A stretch of 64,000 nucleotides of DNA from Myxococcales bacterium 68-20 (GTDB lineage: Bacteria; Myxococcota_A; Polyangia; Polyangiales; Polyangiaceae). The position numbers and the translations under genes were made by a program. Positions within the stretch are counted from its first letter, which is position 1; each line of letters starts with the position of its first letter. Shown here one piece after another: positions 27,961 to 37,271 of the stretch. The notes beneath the pieces are model-generated. The model was not told the origin of the DNA. It made no database searches and saw only the letters and a list, made by a program, of their open reading frames with translations. The stretch lies in NCBI GenBank assembly GCA_001899635.1, contig MKVQ01000043.1:62001-126000 (forward strand), in the 5' to 3' direction.

Positions 27961-28246
27961 CGTCGCGCCATCGTCCGATGAGGAACTCCCAGAAAGGGCG
28001 GCGCCGACCGAGCTGCGGTCGTAGCCGGTCCCACCGGGGCAGCACGTCGCGCCGAAGGCGCAGATAGCTCCAGACGTCGGGATAACGAGCCTCCCGAAGA
28101 ATGCGGGCCGTCCAGAAGAGCTTGTCGTCCTCGGTTCCATCCGCAAGCGCGCGCCGGACGGCACCGTTGGTCACCGGTGCGTCCCAGTTGAAATAGGGGA
28201 CGGCATCCGCGTCGCTCGTATCGAGCGAGATGTTCCAGCCGCTCAT
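27947..28246 (-). CDS. Small partner (putative antitoxin) of AbiEii-type toxin
   Basis: A 99-residue protein beginning MSGWNISLDTSDADAVPYFNW, with a helical core LFWTARILREARYPDVWSYL and a Trp/Arg-rich tail, GRRRPFWEFLIGRW. It overlaps the toxin start by 14 bases. It lacks the winged-HTH look of canonical AbiEi; small proteins with an FW..RIL..A..DVW core are seen next to such nucleotidyltransferases, so an antitoxin role is an inference from position. Confidence 0.65.
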   Translation of the reverse strand: MSGWNISLDTSDADAVPYFNWDAPVTNGAVRRALADGTEDDKLFWTARILREARYPDVWSYLRLRRDVLPRWDRLRPQLGRRRPFWEFLIGRWRDDGLI

Positions 28247-28250
28247 GAGA

Positions 28251-28547
28251 TCAGCTTAGCGCACGCGACCGGGGCGTGACAGGAGTGGGCCAGAGCGTCG
28301 AGCTGCGCCGCCAGCCACGGCTGTGGCGATTCTCTGATCGAAGGTGCGGCTTCTCCTGCGCAGTGAACTCGAGCCGAGCCTCGGCGATCCAGTCCTGAGC
28401 AGCTCGATACGGGATCGCTCTGAGATGTTGGCCCAGCACCTCCGCGACATCATCCGTCGGGACGACGGGTGGTGTGCACGTGGGCAGCGCACGCTCGTGC
28501 TGCGTTCCTCGGGTGTCGGGGGCTTCAGCGGCGATGAAGTCGCCCAC
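28251..28547 (-). CDS. Doubtful small ORF, possibly decayed
   Basis: A 98-codon GTG-started frame contains a peptide with moderate coding character, TDDVAEVLGQHLRAIPYRA and QDWIAEARLEF, then loses it (SSTLWPTPVTPRSRALS). It directly precedes the TA pair on the same strand. It could be a remnant or nothing. The rest of 28247-28712 shows no gene. Confidence 0.3.
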   Translation of the reverse strand: MGDFIAAEAPDTRGTQHERALPTCTPPVVPTDDVAEVLGQHLRAIPYRAAQDWIAEARLEFTAQEKPHLRSENRHSRGWRRSSTLWPTPVTPRSRALS

Positions 28548-28712
28548 CGAAACGCCATTGCGAGATCATTCTCCGCCTCGACGAGCGGGCAGTGCGAGCG
28601 TCCAGCTTGGCTCGTCGCTTGTCCCGAGTCGTTCACCCCACCACCGCCTGCGCTGCGCTGCGCTGCGGAGTTAGCGATTGCGCTTGCGAGGCCGACCCGT
28701 CATCGTTCGGGC

Positions 28713-29417
28713 ATGCTCACTCGGCTCGCGGCTCTCTCTGGACTGGTTGGAGCGGGCATCGCGATACATGGCTGCAGCCTCGAGGAATCGCGGACGGGCT
28801 CATGCTCACCGCCGCCGGAGGGGTGCCCGCGCTCGACCTTCACGACGCCCATGACCGAAGGCGTCATCACCTTCAGCGCCCGTTCACCGGAGCCGTCCAG
28901 GAGCGTGACCCTCCAAGTCTCGGACGGCAACGCGCCCGCGGAAGGGCGGTGCAGCATCAACGGGCTCACCGGCGAGATCGCATCGGACGAGAGGGTCATC
29001 ACGATCGGGCCCTACGTCTTCTGCACGTTTCCCGACGGGTACCTCTACGTCAGCCTCCACCCTCTGAGCGATCTACGGAACTGGCCCGTAGGGACACATG
29101 CCGTTCGAGGTTCAGAAGCGATGCTCATCGAGCTGTGCGACCGCCCTGGACGTACCGATCGCGGCTGCACCATGTGCCGCCCGAAGCTCGACGATGCGTT
29201 CGTGACGGTCGTCATCGAAGAAGCGGAGGGCGGTCCCGCCCCCTACCCCGACATGGTCACGCCCAACTACCGACGCCACTACCGTATCGAGGTAGATACC
29301 GGAGCGCTTTCGGCGGACGAGTGCGAAGGTCTGAATGTTTCCCTCGCACTTCGTTTCGAGCAAACGGCCGCGCAGTTCGTGAACGATCCGCACGGCGAAT
29401 GTGGCCCCTGCCTCTGA
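28713..29417 (+). CDS. Lipoprotein of unknown function
   Basis: The ATG at 28713 starts a lipoprotein signal (MLTRLAALSGLVGAGIAIHG, lipid Cys in HGCSLEE). The 234-residue mature protein has repeated Cys (GSCSPPPEGCP, RGCTMCRPK, HGECGPCL) and beta-strand-rich text, suggesting a disulfide-linked surface domain. The frame runs on upstream but without coding bias. It is followed 191 bases later by cassette 2. No family was recognised. Confidence 0.7.
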   Translation: MLTRLAALSGLVGAGIAIHGCSLEESRTGSCSPPPEGCPRSTFTTPMTEGVITFSARSPEPSRSVTLQVSDGNAPAEGRCSINGLTGEIASDERVITIGPYVFCTFPDGYLYVSLHPLSDLRNWPVGTHAVRGSEAMLIELCDRPGRTDRGCTMCRPKLDDAFVTVVIEEAEGGPAPYPDMVTPNYRRHYRIEVDTGALSADECEGLNVSLALRFEQTAAQFVNDPHGECGPCL

Positions 29418-29608
29418 TCGCGTGAGCGCTCGTGCGTGCGATAACTTCGCAGCGCGTGCGAGCGAGCTCCAGGTGATGATCTGCGAACCCGAGCCTCCGA
29501 GCTCTTGCAGCCCCCGCTCGGGGCAGCGGCGTCGCGCCTGCGTGGAGCGCGGGACAGAGAAGCGCCCGCCGATCCCACGGGTCCGCGCCAGGCGCCAGAG
29601 AGTCTGAC

Positions 29609-30712
29609 GTGTCCGAGCAGGTGCATTTCAGGCGCACGGCACTTGCGCTGCTCACCGCTTTGCTTGCGACGAGCGCCTCTCGTCTAGCAGGAGCGGACGA
29701 GAACGTGCCGCCCGCGATCGGCCTTCATTACGAGGTCGCGCCATCGCTGGCGACGTGCCCTTCGGCGCAGGAATTTGCTGCTGAGGTCGCCGGGATGATC
29801 GGGGTTCATCCGTTCCGAGAAGGCGCGTCGCTCCGCGTGAGCGTCGCGATCCGCGAGGGAGCGCGGCGCGGTACTGCCGAAGGACGTGTCGCCTTCTCGG
29901 GTGTGTCGGCCGACGATCCCGACTTGCCGTGGGGCGGCGAACAGACGATTCGTGCGAGCGATTGCATGGAGGTGGCCCGCACGCTCGCCCTGGTGATGAC
30001 CGTCGCCGTCGAGCGTCTTCGGAGCGCCCGCGCCGCCCACATGCGCGAGACGGCTCCACCCGTCGGGCAGCCCCCTGCGCCGCCGCCCGAATCGGACGCT
30101 CCGGACGGGGCAAACGCGCCAATCCGCACCGACGAACGAGAGCGCCCGGCCCGCCGGCCACCGATGGCAGCGGCAGGCGGCAGGTCGCGCCGGCCACCGG
30201 CCCTGCATGTGAGCTCTTTCGCCGGCGTGGTCGTCGCAGCGGACATCACACCGGGCGCAACGGCGGGCACGAGCTTCGGCGCACGCGTCGGCCTCGGCGC
30301 CTTGTCAGTCGGAGTGGAAGGGTTGATGCTCGCGCCATCGAGCTCGGTCTCGAGCAGCGGTGTGGGCGGCTCCGTCTCCTCGACGGGTCTGGAAATCACG
30401 ACGTGCTGGCATCTTGCCATCGGACGGAGCGAACGCCTCGACGTGCACACCTGTCCGGTCATCGCTCCGCTCCTCCTGCGTGGGGTCGGGCACTCGCCCG
30501 CGCTCCCTCGAGCCGGCGATGCCGCGAGCCTGGCGCTCGGCGGGCGCATCGGCGGGAGCGTCGAGGTGCTCGGCCCGATTCGCCTTGCGGTTGAGCTCGA
30601 GGCTCTCGCACCGCTCACACGACATGTCTTCGTGATCGACGACCAGAACGTGTGGGTACAGCCTGCGTTGGGCTTCGCTGCGCACGGGAACGTCGCCGTA
30701 CGATTTCGGTGA
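29609..30712 (+). CDS. Outer-membrane-type protein heading ECF sigma cassette 2
   Basis: A GTG-started 367-residue exported protein: signal ALALLTALLATSASRLAGA, then an N-terminal domain LATCPSAQEFAAEVAGMIG with partner Cys in RASDCMEVARTLALVMTVAVE. A Pro/Arg linker leads to a C-terminal barrel-like half (LHVSSFAGVVVAADI ... GFAAHGNVAVRFR). The domain layout and Cys spacing match the protein from 13828-14808. Its stop overlaps a GTG in the sigma gene frame (GTGA). It is the first gene of an operon that continues through five lipoproteins to 39073. Confidence 0.7.
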   Translation: MSEQVHFRRTALALLTALLATSASRLAGADENVPPAIGLHYEVAPSLATCPSAQEFAAEVAGMIGVHPFREGASLRVSVAIREGARRGTAEGRVAFSGVSADDPDLPWGGEQTIRASDCMEVARTLALVMTVAVERLRSARAAHMRETAPPVGQPPAPPPESDAPDGANAPIRTDERERPARRPPMAAAGGRSRRPPALHVSSFAGVVVAADITPGATAGTSFGARVGLGALSVGVEGLMLAPSSSVSSSGVGGSVSSTGLEITTCWHLAIGRSERLDVHTCPVIAPLLLRGVGHSPALPRAGDAASLALGGRIGGSVEVLGPIRLAVELEALAPLTRHVFVIDDQNVWVQPALGFAAHGNVAVRFR

Positions 30713-30744
30713 CGGATCGGGCGCGCTCACGCTTATTAGGCACG

Positions 30745-31290
30745 ATGACGGCGACGGCCAACGCCCAGCGGCGCGCGGCACTCTTCCGCGAGCTGTTCGC
30801 GGCGGACGCGGCCTACATCCATCGCCCCCTGCTCCGTCTCGGCGTCCTTGCCGCTGATGCCGAGGATGTCATGCACGACGTCTTCATCTCGGCGTACGAG
30901 CATCTCGATGAGCTCGATACGTCGCGTTCGGCTCGACCATGGCTCGCCGGTATCGCCTTCTACGCAGCCTCGAACTACCGGCGACACGCCAAGGTTCGCG
31001 CCACGATGCCTGACACCGTCGTGGAGTTGGCGTCCGTCGCCGGGTCGGCCGACCCCGAAGCAGATCTCGAGCGCCGTCGGCGACAGGCAACTGTCCTCGC
31101 CGCGCTACAGACCATTGGCAACCTCGAGCAACGGCAGGTCTTCATCATGCACGACATCGACGGCATGAGCATGACGGAGATTGCGGCCGCGCTCTCGATT
31201 CTGCCGAACACGGGGTACTCGCGCCTCCGTCTTGCGCGAGATCAGTTCCGCGACGCGCTCGACCGCCTCGCAAAGGGAGAGACGGCATGA
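30745..31290 (+). CDS. ECF-type RNA polymerase sigma factor, cassette 2
   Basis: A 181-residue group 4 sigma factor. Region 2 is RLGVLAADAEDVMHDVFISAYEHLDEL; region 4 is IAAALSILPNTGYSRLRLARDQFRDAL, with an HTH. The ATG at 30745 is used here; a GTG at 30709, overlapping the preceding stop as GTGA, is equally likely and would mimic the ATGA coupling of cassette 1. The stop overlaps the next start as ATGA. It probably controls its own operon, but no promoter motif is visible to confirm this. Confidence 0.9.
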   Translation: MTATANAQRRAALFRELFAADAAYIHRPLLRLGVLAADAEDVMHDVFISAYEHLDELDTSRSARPWLAGIAFYAASNYRRHAKVRATMPDTVVELASVAGSADPEADLERRRRQATVLAALQTIGNLEQRQVFIMHDIDGMSMTEIAAALSILPNTGYSRLRLARDQFRDALDRLAKGETA

Positions 31291-32078
31291 TCAAGACGTC
31301 CAAGGAGCATCTCCAAGAGATGGATCGCTCCCTTCGCGATCTGCTGGCCGACGAAGACCGCGCCTCGGAGACGATGGATCCTGCGCAGAAGGAGCGCGTT
31401 CTTCGACGTCTCGAACGGGTGCTCAGCCTCCCGCCCGAGGGCGGGCCAGGCGGCGGAGTCGCCCACAGCGCCGATGGTGATCACGCGCCGCCGAGCCGAA
31501 GCGATCTCGGCAGGAAGATCACCGTCCCGCTCGCCGCGTTGACCATCGCAGCCGCCCTCCCGCTCGCCGCGAGCGTCGTCTTTGAGCAACAAACGAGCGC
31601 CGTTCGGCGGGACGAAGCCGTCTCCGTCGCGCCCCCCGACTCGCCGCAGAACGCGGTCGGCGCGTCGGTGCATGTCGAAACCGGCTCCGCTCCGATGCCG
31701 GACCTCGTGCCCCCGACGCTCGCGGTCGAAAACCTTCCCAGCGCGAGCGCTCCCGTGGCCGCGTCACCAAGGCGCCTACGATCCGCTCCTGCGGCTTCGG
31801 CCGCGCAGACGCAGCTTGGCCTCGCCGATGAGAGAGCGCTCATCGCGAGGATTCGCGATGAGCTTGTCGCGCACCGCTTCGACGATGCGACCCGTCTCCT
31901 CCGCGAGCACGAAACCTTGTTTGCGCAAGGACAGCTCGTCGTTGAACGGGAAGCGCTGCGCGTCTGGTTGCTCGAAGACACCGGGCAGACGCAAGCAGCA
32001 AGCGCCCGCGCGAAGCACTTTCACGAGACGTACCCGGACAGCGTTCTCCGCTCCGCGGTCGAGCGGCGCGCCAACTAA
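31287..32078 (+). CDS. One-TM TPR/BamD-like protein paired with ECF sigma factor, cassette 2
   Basis: Start overlaps the sigma stop (ATGA). The 263-residue protein has an acidic/charged N-terminus, one TM helix (ITVPLAALTIAAALPLAASVV), a Pro/Ser/Ala linker and a C-terminal helical region, ERALIARIRDELVAHRFDDA ... HFHETYPDSVLRSAVERR, of TPR type. The arrangement equals the protein at 12288-13175. A membrane regulator of the sigma factor is the natural guess; no known anti-sigma motif is seen. Confidence 0.7.
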   Translation: MIKTSKEHLQEMDRSLRDLLADEDRASETMDPAQKERVLRRLERVLSLPPEGGPGGGVAHSADGDHAPPSRSDLGRKITVPLAALTIAAALPLAASVVFEQQTSAVRRDEAVSVAPPDSPQNAVGASVHVETGSAPMPDLVPPTLAVENLPSASAPVAASPRRLRSAPAASAAQTQLGLADERALIARIRDELVAHRFDDATRLLREHETLFAQGQLVVEREALRVWLLEDTGQTQAASARAKHFHETYPDSVLRSAVERRAN

Positions 32079-32145
32079 TCCAAATTAGCTCGCCCGTCGC
32101 CGGTCGCAGCTGGCAGCACGCGTAAACCGCGCGTGCGCCCATTCA

Positions 32146-33351
32146 ATGGTGCCCATGAACACACCTAATCTGTCTTCATTGCTGTTCACGGCAAGCGTCG
32201 TCTTTGTGGCGTGGACGGGCTGTTCCTCCGAACGCGTAGACATCGGAACCTTCATGACGGACACACCCGCGGCGCCGCCGTTGGGTGCCGCCGACGCGAG
32301 CACATCGCCGACGGAAGAGCTCAAATCCTACTGCCCGTCGAACCGGTGTCCCCCGGGTCACACGACCTGTCCATCGTCGCAATTCCTCTGCGACGTCGAT
32401 CTCCTCACGGACGTGAACAACTGCGGGGAATGCGGGAACATGTGTCCAGGCAACCGCAAATATAGCTGCCTCGAAGGTCGCTGCGTCCTGAACTGCAACT
32501 CGAATCAAGAGCTCGACTGCGACGGCCTTCCGGACAACGGTTGCGAGACGAGCGCTGACAGCAATGACAACTGCGGATATTGCGGAAACAAATGTCCCGC
32601 AGACAAACCGTGTATCGACCGCGGAATCACGGACTTCGCGTGCGGCTGCAAGCCGGGCGAGCTCAACTGCGGAGGCCCCGCGCCATGCATCGATCCGTCC
32701 CAGGACGACGAGAACTGCGGCGCGTGCGGCAACGCCTGTCCGCCTGATGGCGACGGGACCGTCGAGGCGCCGCCGAACATGTACTTCGGCTGCTTCGACG
32801 GCGAGTGCGGAGTGTTGAAGTGCTCCGCGCTCTTCGGCAACTGCGACGGTCGCATCGACAACGGCTGCGAGACCTACCTTGTTGACGACGACCACTGTGG
32901 CATTTGCAAAAATCGATGCCAGGACGGCACGACCTGCGGCCGGAAGTCATTGTTCGCACCGATTACGACCTGCCACTGCCCCAAGGGAACGACGTTCTGT
33001 GGGGCTGTTCTGACGCAAGGCGGCGTCGAGGTCGAGAAGATCGGCGAGTGCCGCGATCTCACTTCGGATCGGGAGAACTGCGGCGCGTGCGGGAACATTT
33101 GCACCTTGAGCGTGCCGAACGCCGATGAGGGTTGCGTCTACGGAGAGTGCGCGTGGTCGTGCAAGCAGGGCTGGGGCGACTGCAACGGCAGCCGCGATGA
33201 CGGTTGCGAGACCAACACCTCGTCTGACCCGAAGAACTGCGGTGGGTGCGGGGTAGCCTGCGACGGCATCGCCGGTCAGGCGTGCATCGGCGGTCAGTGC
33301 ATGATCGAGCCGTGCGACGAGCTTCAGGATGCTGGAGGACCGCCGCGATGA
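32146..33351 (+). CDS. Cys-rich repeat surface lipoprotein (cassette 2 cargo)
   Basis: A 401-residue lipoprotein: signal ending FVAWTGC, then repeated Cys-knot-like units of the pattern NCGxCGxxC...GxC (NNCGECGNMCPG, DNCGYCGNKCPA, ENCGACGNACPP, ENCGACGNICTL, KNCGGCGVACDG). Between them lie NGCET repeats (DNGCETSAD, DNGCETYLV, DDGCETNTS). This Cys-rich repeat is characteristic of myxobacterial secreted proteins. It probably forms a disulfide-rigid stalk. The stop overlaps the next start (ATGA at 33348). Confidence 0.85.
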   Translation: MVPMNTPNLSSLLFTASVVFVAWTGCSSERVDIGTFMTDTPAAPPLGAADASTSPTEELKSYCPSNRCPPGHTTCPSSQFLCDVDLLTDVNNCGECGNMCPGNRKYSCLEGRCVLNCNSNQELDCDGLPDNGCETSADSNDNCGYCGNKCPADKPCIDRGITDFACGCKPGELNCGGPAPCIDPSQDDENCGACGNACPPDGDGTVEAPPNMYFGCFDGECGVLKCSALFGNCDGRIDNGCETYLVDDDHCGICKNRCQDGTTCGRKSLFAPITTCHCPKGTTFCGAVLTQGGVEVEKIGECRDLTSDRENCGACGNICTLSVPNADEGCVYGECAWSCKQGWGDCNGSRDDGCETNTSSDPKNCGGCGVACDGIAGQACIGGQCMIEPCDELQDAGGPPR

Positions 33352-34562
33352 AGACGACATGGCTCGTCACGATCACCGTAACCGCGACAGCGTGCGCGCT
33401 CGCCGTACTCGCAGCGTGTGCGACCGACGGCGAGACGCCGACGGCTCTCGCGGACGACGCGAGCACGCCTTTGCCGTCAGCCGCGACCGGCGACGCAGGC
33501 GGCGACGCGGAGACCGGCGAAGACGCCTCGGTCTGCGCCGACGACTGCGAGTACTACCCGAGCGAGTGCATCGACGACGCGCTCTGCCCCGACCCCCTCT
33601 TCGGCGGCGCGGTCGCGGCGCCGGAGACGCTGGATGTGCGAACGAACGTCCGCGCGATCGCAGCCCGTTCGCCGACCGATGCATGGCTCGTCGGCAACGT
33701 CGGCGCGGCCGCGCAATTCGACGGCACGTCGTGGAAGCGGTCCGTGACGGATACGCAGTATTCGTTCTACGCGCTCTGGCTCCACGGCGACGCCGAGATC
33801 GCCCTCAATGATCCGAAGCGGCTCTTCACGCGCGGTCTCCAAACCGACGCGGGCGCTCCGTCCGCCGATGGTTGGTCCCTCTTCGGCGCTGCGACGCTTC
33901 CTTCGTTCTGGGGAACCTCCAGAGCGCTGCTGTACACGTCGTGGGCTCACGCTGAGTCGACGTCGCTCTGGATCGGCACGACGCGGAGCACCCGAGGCGG
34001 GCTCTGGCGATTGCGAGATGCCGCCGGCGGGGGCTTCGCGCTCACGCCGGTGACGCTCGACAAGTGCGACGACTTCGTCGCGTGCCGTGAGGTCTATGGA
34101 ATCCACGGTCGCTCCGCCGACGAGGTCTGGGCCGTTGGGCCACGAGGTGCCGCGTTCCGCGTCACGAACGCCGAGGCCGACGAGCCGCCCCTGACCGGCT
34201 TCGAGACGGATACGAACATCACGCTTCACGGCGTCTGGGTCGCCGGGACGAACGACGTCTGGGCCGTCGGCTCGACCGGCACGGTACGTCGCTGGCGCGG
34301 GGATCCACGCTTGTTCGAGACCTATGACGAGGTGCCGACGAAGCAGCACCTCCGCGCGATCTCTGGCTCGTCGCCGAGTGACATCTGGGTCGCCGGCGAC
34401 GAGGGCACGGTCTTCCACTACGACGGCACCGCCTGGAGCCGCGTGAAGGTCGCCGGCCTCGGCCCACGACGCCCGCAGCTCGAGCACATCTGGATCCCGT
34501 CGCCGGGAAAGGTCTGGATCGCCGGACAAGGAGTACTGCTGTCGCTCGGAGGAAAGCCATGA
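33348..34562 (+). CDS. Beta-propeller-like surface lipoprotein 1 (cassette 2 cargo)
   Basis: A 404-residue lipoprotein (lipobox AVLAAC), followed by an acidic Ala/Asp/Thr linker. The body has blade-like repeats: DAWLVGNVGAAAQFDGTSW, DEVWAVGPRGAAFRV, DVWAVGSTGTVRRWRGD, DIWVAGDEGTVFHYDGTAW and KVWIAGQGVLLS. The xVWAVGxxGTV pattern marks a propeller of the kind found in secreted myxobacterial proteins. ATGA overlaps on both sides bind it to the operon. Confidence 0.8.
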   Translation: MKTTWLVTITVTATACALAVLAACATDGETPTALADDASTPLPSAATGDAGGDAETGEDASVCADDCEYYPSECIDDALCPDPLFGGAVAAPETLDVRTNVRAIAARSPTDAWLVGNVGAAAQFDGTSWKRSVTDTQYSFYALWLHGDAEIALNDPKRLFTRGLQTDAGAPSADGWSLFGAATLPSFWGTSRALLYTSWAHAESTSLWIGTTRSTRGGLWRLRDAAGGGFALTPVTLDKCDDFVACREVYGIHGRSADEVWAVGPRGAAFRVTNAEADEPPLTGFETDTNITLHGVWVAGTNDVWAVGSTGTVRRWRGDPRLFETYDEVPTKQHLRAISGSSPSDIWVAGDEGTVFHYDGTAWSRVKVAGLGPRRPQLEHIWIPSPGKVWIAGQGVLLSLGGKP

Positions 34563-35860
34563 GAACGACCATCGTCCTCGCGTCCGCCGTCGCATCGGTC
34601 GCGATCGCCTCTGCCTGCGCGAGCTCCGAAGACGAAGCTTCGGAGCTCGTCGCTCCGCCGGCGCCGGCGGAGGTCCCCGACAGTGGAGATGGCGACGACG
34701 GTTCCGTCGCCGACGTCGACGTCCCGGATACTCGTCTGCCCGACTGCAGCCCCGCCGGCTGGTGCATCACCGACTTCCCGGACGAAGACCTCGTCTTCCG
34801 TGACATCGCGCCTTTCGAGGACGTCGCCTTTGCGATCGCCGAGAGCCGGAGCGAAGGCATCAAAGTCCTCGAGTGGTCGACGTCGACGAACACGTGGAAG
34901 TACATCGACGACGGTACGCAGAACGCGACTCCCATCGGCACGTTCGCCGGTCGTATCTATGCGCCGAACGTCGACGAGGTGTATTTCACGGTCGGACCGT
35001 CGCACGTCTTTCACGGCAAACGCTCCGGTGGAACCTGGACGTGGACGAAGCAGGCCCTCCCGGACAACATCGCCGGCCACACCGATAGTCACGGGAATCC
35101 GACCCGGACCAATCGGCAGCCGACAACGACGCTCGGCGTCTGGGGAACGGGCGCCGGCGACGTGTATGCGTACTACAGCAACACGATCTTCCACCGTGAT
35201 CCGGTCGACGGAGGCTTCGCCGCGGTCTACGTCGCCGACGACCTCGAGGCAGCCAACGAGCACATCTTCTTCTCGTCCGTCCACGGAAGCGGTCCGAACG
35301 ACGTATGGTTCGTCGGGGCTCGCGCTCGGACGTTGATGACCAGCTGCCCCCTCGTCGTCCGGAAGTCGGGTGCCGGCTGGGAACGCGTCGCAGACAGCGT
35401 CGTCTCGACCAGCGCCAACACTGCGTGTGCCGAACGTCCGGGGACGCTCCTCATCGGCGGCCCAGGGACAAGCGGGTGGCTCCTCGACATCGCTCCGGTG
35501 TCGACGACCGAGTACGTCGCGCTCCACAATAGGATTCAGATAGGACTCTGGGAGGACGTCTACGCCACGGCAATTCGCATCACGGACGGTGGATATTCGT
35601 TCGAGCAGTCGCTCGTACCGATGAAGATCGGCACCGGCAATCCCGGGAGCGCGACCTCGCTCTGGCGGGGTGACGGCGAGACTTGGTTCACGTCGTGGGG
35701 ACTCGTCCTTCGCGGGAGCGACGACGGCACGGTCTCGGTCTCGACGCTCTCCCGCAGCGGCGGGGCGGTCGTTGCGCCGTTCTACAGGATCCGCGGCACC
35801 TCGAACCAAAACCTCTGGGCAATCGGAGCCCGCCATGCGTACCACAAGACGACTCCTTGA
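34559..35860 (+). CDS. Beta-propeller-like surface lipoprotein 2 (cassette 2 cargo)
   Basis: A 433-residue lipoprotein beginning MRTTIVLASAVASVAIASAC (lipobox IASAC) with an acidic linker. The body carries propeller-like strands such as GTGAGDVYAYYSNTIFHRD, GPNDVWFVGARARTLM and QNLWAIGARHAYH. It is a relative in layout of the preceding lipoprotein. The start overlaps the previous stop (ATGA); the 3' end overlaps the next gene's start by 26 bases. Confidence 0.78.
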   Translation: MRTTIVLASAVASVAIASACASSEDEASELVAPPAPAEVPDSGDGDDGSVADVDVPDTRLPDCSPAGWCITDFPDEDLVFRDIAPFEDVAFAIAESRSEGIKVLEWSTSTNTWKYIDDGTQNATPIGTFAGRIYAPNVDEVYFTVGPSHVFHGKRSGGTWTWTKQALPDNIAGHTDSHGNPTRTNRQPTTTLGVWGTGAGDVYAYYSNTIFHRDPVDGGFAAVYVADDLEAANEHIFFSSVHGSGPNDVWFVGARARTLMTSCPLVVRKSGAGWERVADSVVSTSANTACAERPGTLLIGGPGTSGWLLDIAPVSTTEYVALHNRIQIGLWEDVYATAIRITDGGYSFEQSLVPMKIGTGNPGSATSLWRGDGETWFTSWGLVLRGSDDGTVSVSTLSRSGGAVVAPFYRIRGTSNQNLWAIGARHAYHKTTP

Positions 35861-37271
35861 AGCGGACTGGACGCGGTCCAGCATCGCTGAACCGCGCCCA
35901 CGCGACACCGATGCTGCGCGGCGAACGCGTCGCCCGATCGCCGCGCGCGTACCCGCATTGCTCGCGCTCTTCGCGAGCCTCTCGGCCGTGGCCGCCATGA
36001 GCACGAGCTGTTCGAGCAGCGATGGCGACACACGAGCCCCGCTGCCGAGCGACGCGGACGCCTCGACGGATGCCGGTCACGAGGCTGATCGAGAAGACGT
36101 CGTCGACGCGGGCATCGCGGATGTCGTCGCCGTCGACAGCGCGCCGCTGCCGATCGAGTGCAAGGAGCCGCCGTGCGCGGTCGCGCTCACGACGACCTTG
36201 GCCGCCACGAGCTCGCTCGAGGAGGGCTATTGCGCGCTGCTCGACGACGGCGCCGTGGCGTGTTGGGGCGCGAACGCAGAGGGGCAGCTGGGGAGCCCCG
36301 AGACGATCGGTGACAGTCCGGTTCCAGTGCGAGTGTCGGGGCTGTCGAAGGTCACGACGCTCGACCACACCTGCGCGGTCGACAGCGATGGCTTGGCCTT
36401 CTGCTGGGGACGAGGTCCCTTCCTCCAGAGCGAGGCGTCGGCGGCGACGGTGGAGGGCAGCCCCGTTCGGCTGCCCCTGCCTGGTCCCGCAACCAAGGTC
36501 GCCTTCAGCAACTGGATTGGCGTTGGATGCGCGCTCCTCCGCGATCGGAGCCTGGTCTGCTGGGGCTCGAACGGTGCGTTGCAGCTCGGCGAAGGCGTCT
36601 CGCGGTCGGCGGTCAACGTCCAGCCCCAAACGATCGAGCGCGCCTTCGGGGCCAAGGACATCGCCGTCGGGAGCGCGACGTTCGCGATCGACGACGGTAC
36701 GCTGAAGAGCTGGGGTTCGGCCGTCGGCATTGGGCGTCCGCTCGCCCTCAACCAGAGCGGGTGGCCCACGAACGTGGCGCTCGATCACGTTTCGATGATC
36801 GATACCATTCAAGAAGAGGTGTGCGCCGTCGCGAACGGCGTCGGCTGGTGCTGGGGCGCCAAGGATGTCGACAACGCAGGCACGTACGCACGTGCGCTAC
36901 CGATCGCGGTCGACACTCCCGAGCCGATCACGCGCATCGCAACGTCGCGATCGGTGACCGTGAGGGAGGACTCGCTCATGTACCTCGACAGGCGCCGCTG
37001 GTGCGCAACGTCGGTGACCGGTGCGGTGTACTGCTGGGGACTCAACAATACCGGTCAGGCAGGGAACGGCACGAAGCAGTTCGCGCTCGAACCCGTCCAG
37101 GTCGCCGGTCTGCCGGCTCCAGCAGCCGAGGTGAAGGTCATGCCCTATTCGACGTGTGCAGTCCTGACGAATGGGAAAGTGTACTGCTGGGGAAGCAACT
37201 TCTACGGCCAGCTCGGCGCCGGACTTCCGAAAGGAAGCGTGCGCCAGCCGGTGGAGGTGAAGCTCCCATGA
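35835..37271 (+). CDS. RCC1-repeat surface lipoprotein (cassette 2 cargo)
   Basis: A 478-residue protein. A charged N-terminus is followed by a hydrophobic segment (ARVPALLALFASLSAVAAMS) and a lipobox-like STSC. The body is built of RCC1-type units: AVACWGANAEGQLGSPETIG, AFCWGRGPFLQSEAS, LVCWGSNGALQLGEG, VYCWGLNNTGQAGNG and VYCWGSNFYGQLGAG, giving a seven-bladed propeller. It overlaps the preceding gene by 26 bases and the next by ATGA. Confidence 0.87.
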   Translation: MRTTRRLLEADWTRSSIAEPRPRDTDAARRTRRPIAARVPALLALFASLSAVAAMSTSCSSSDGDTRAPLPSDADASTDAGHEADREDVVDAGIADVVAVDSAPLPIECKEPPCAVALTTTLAATSSLEEGYCALLDDGAVACWGANAEGQLGSPETIGDSPVPVRVSGLSKVTTLDHTCAVDSDGLAFCWGRGPFLQSEASAATVEGSPVRLPLPGPATKVAFSNWIGVGCALLRDRSLVCWGSNGALQLGEGVSRSAVNVQPQTIERAFGAKDIAVGSATFAIDDGTLKSWGSAVGIGRPLALNQSGWPTNVALDHVSMIDTIQEEVCAVANGVGWCWGAKDVDNAGTYARALPIAVDTPEPITRIATSRSVTVREDSLMYLDRRRWCATSVTGAVYCWGLNNTGQAGNGTKQFALEPVQVAGLPAPAAEVKVMPYSTCAVLTNGKVYCWGSNFYGQLGAGLPKGSVRQPVEVKLP

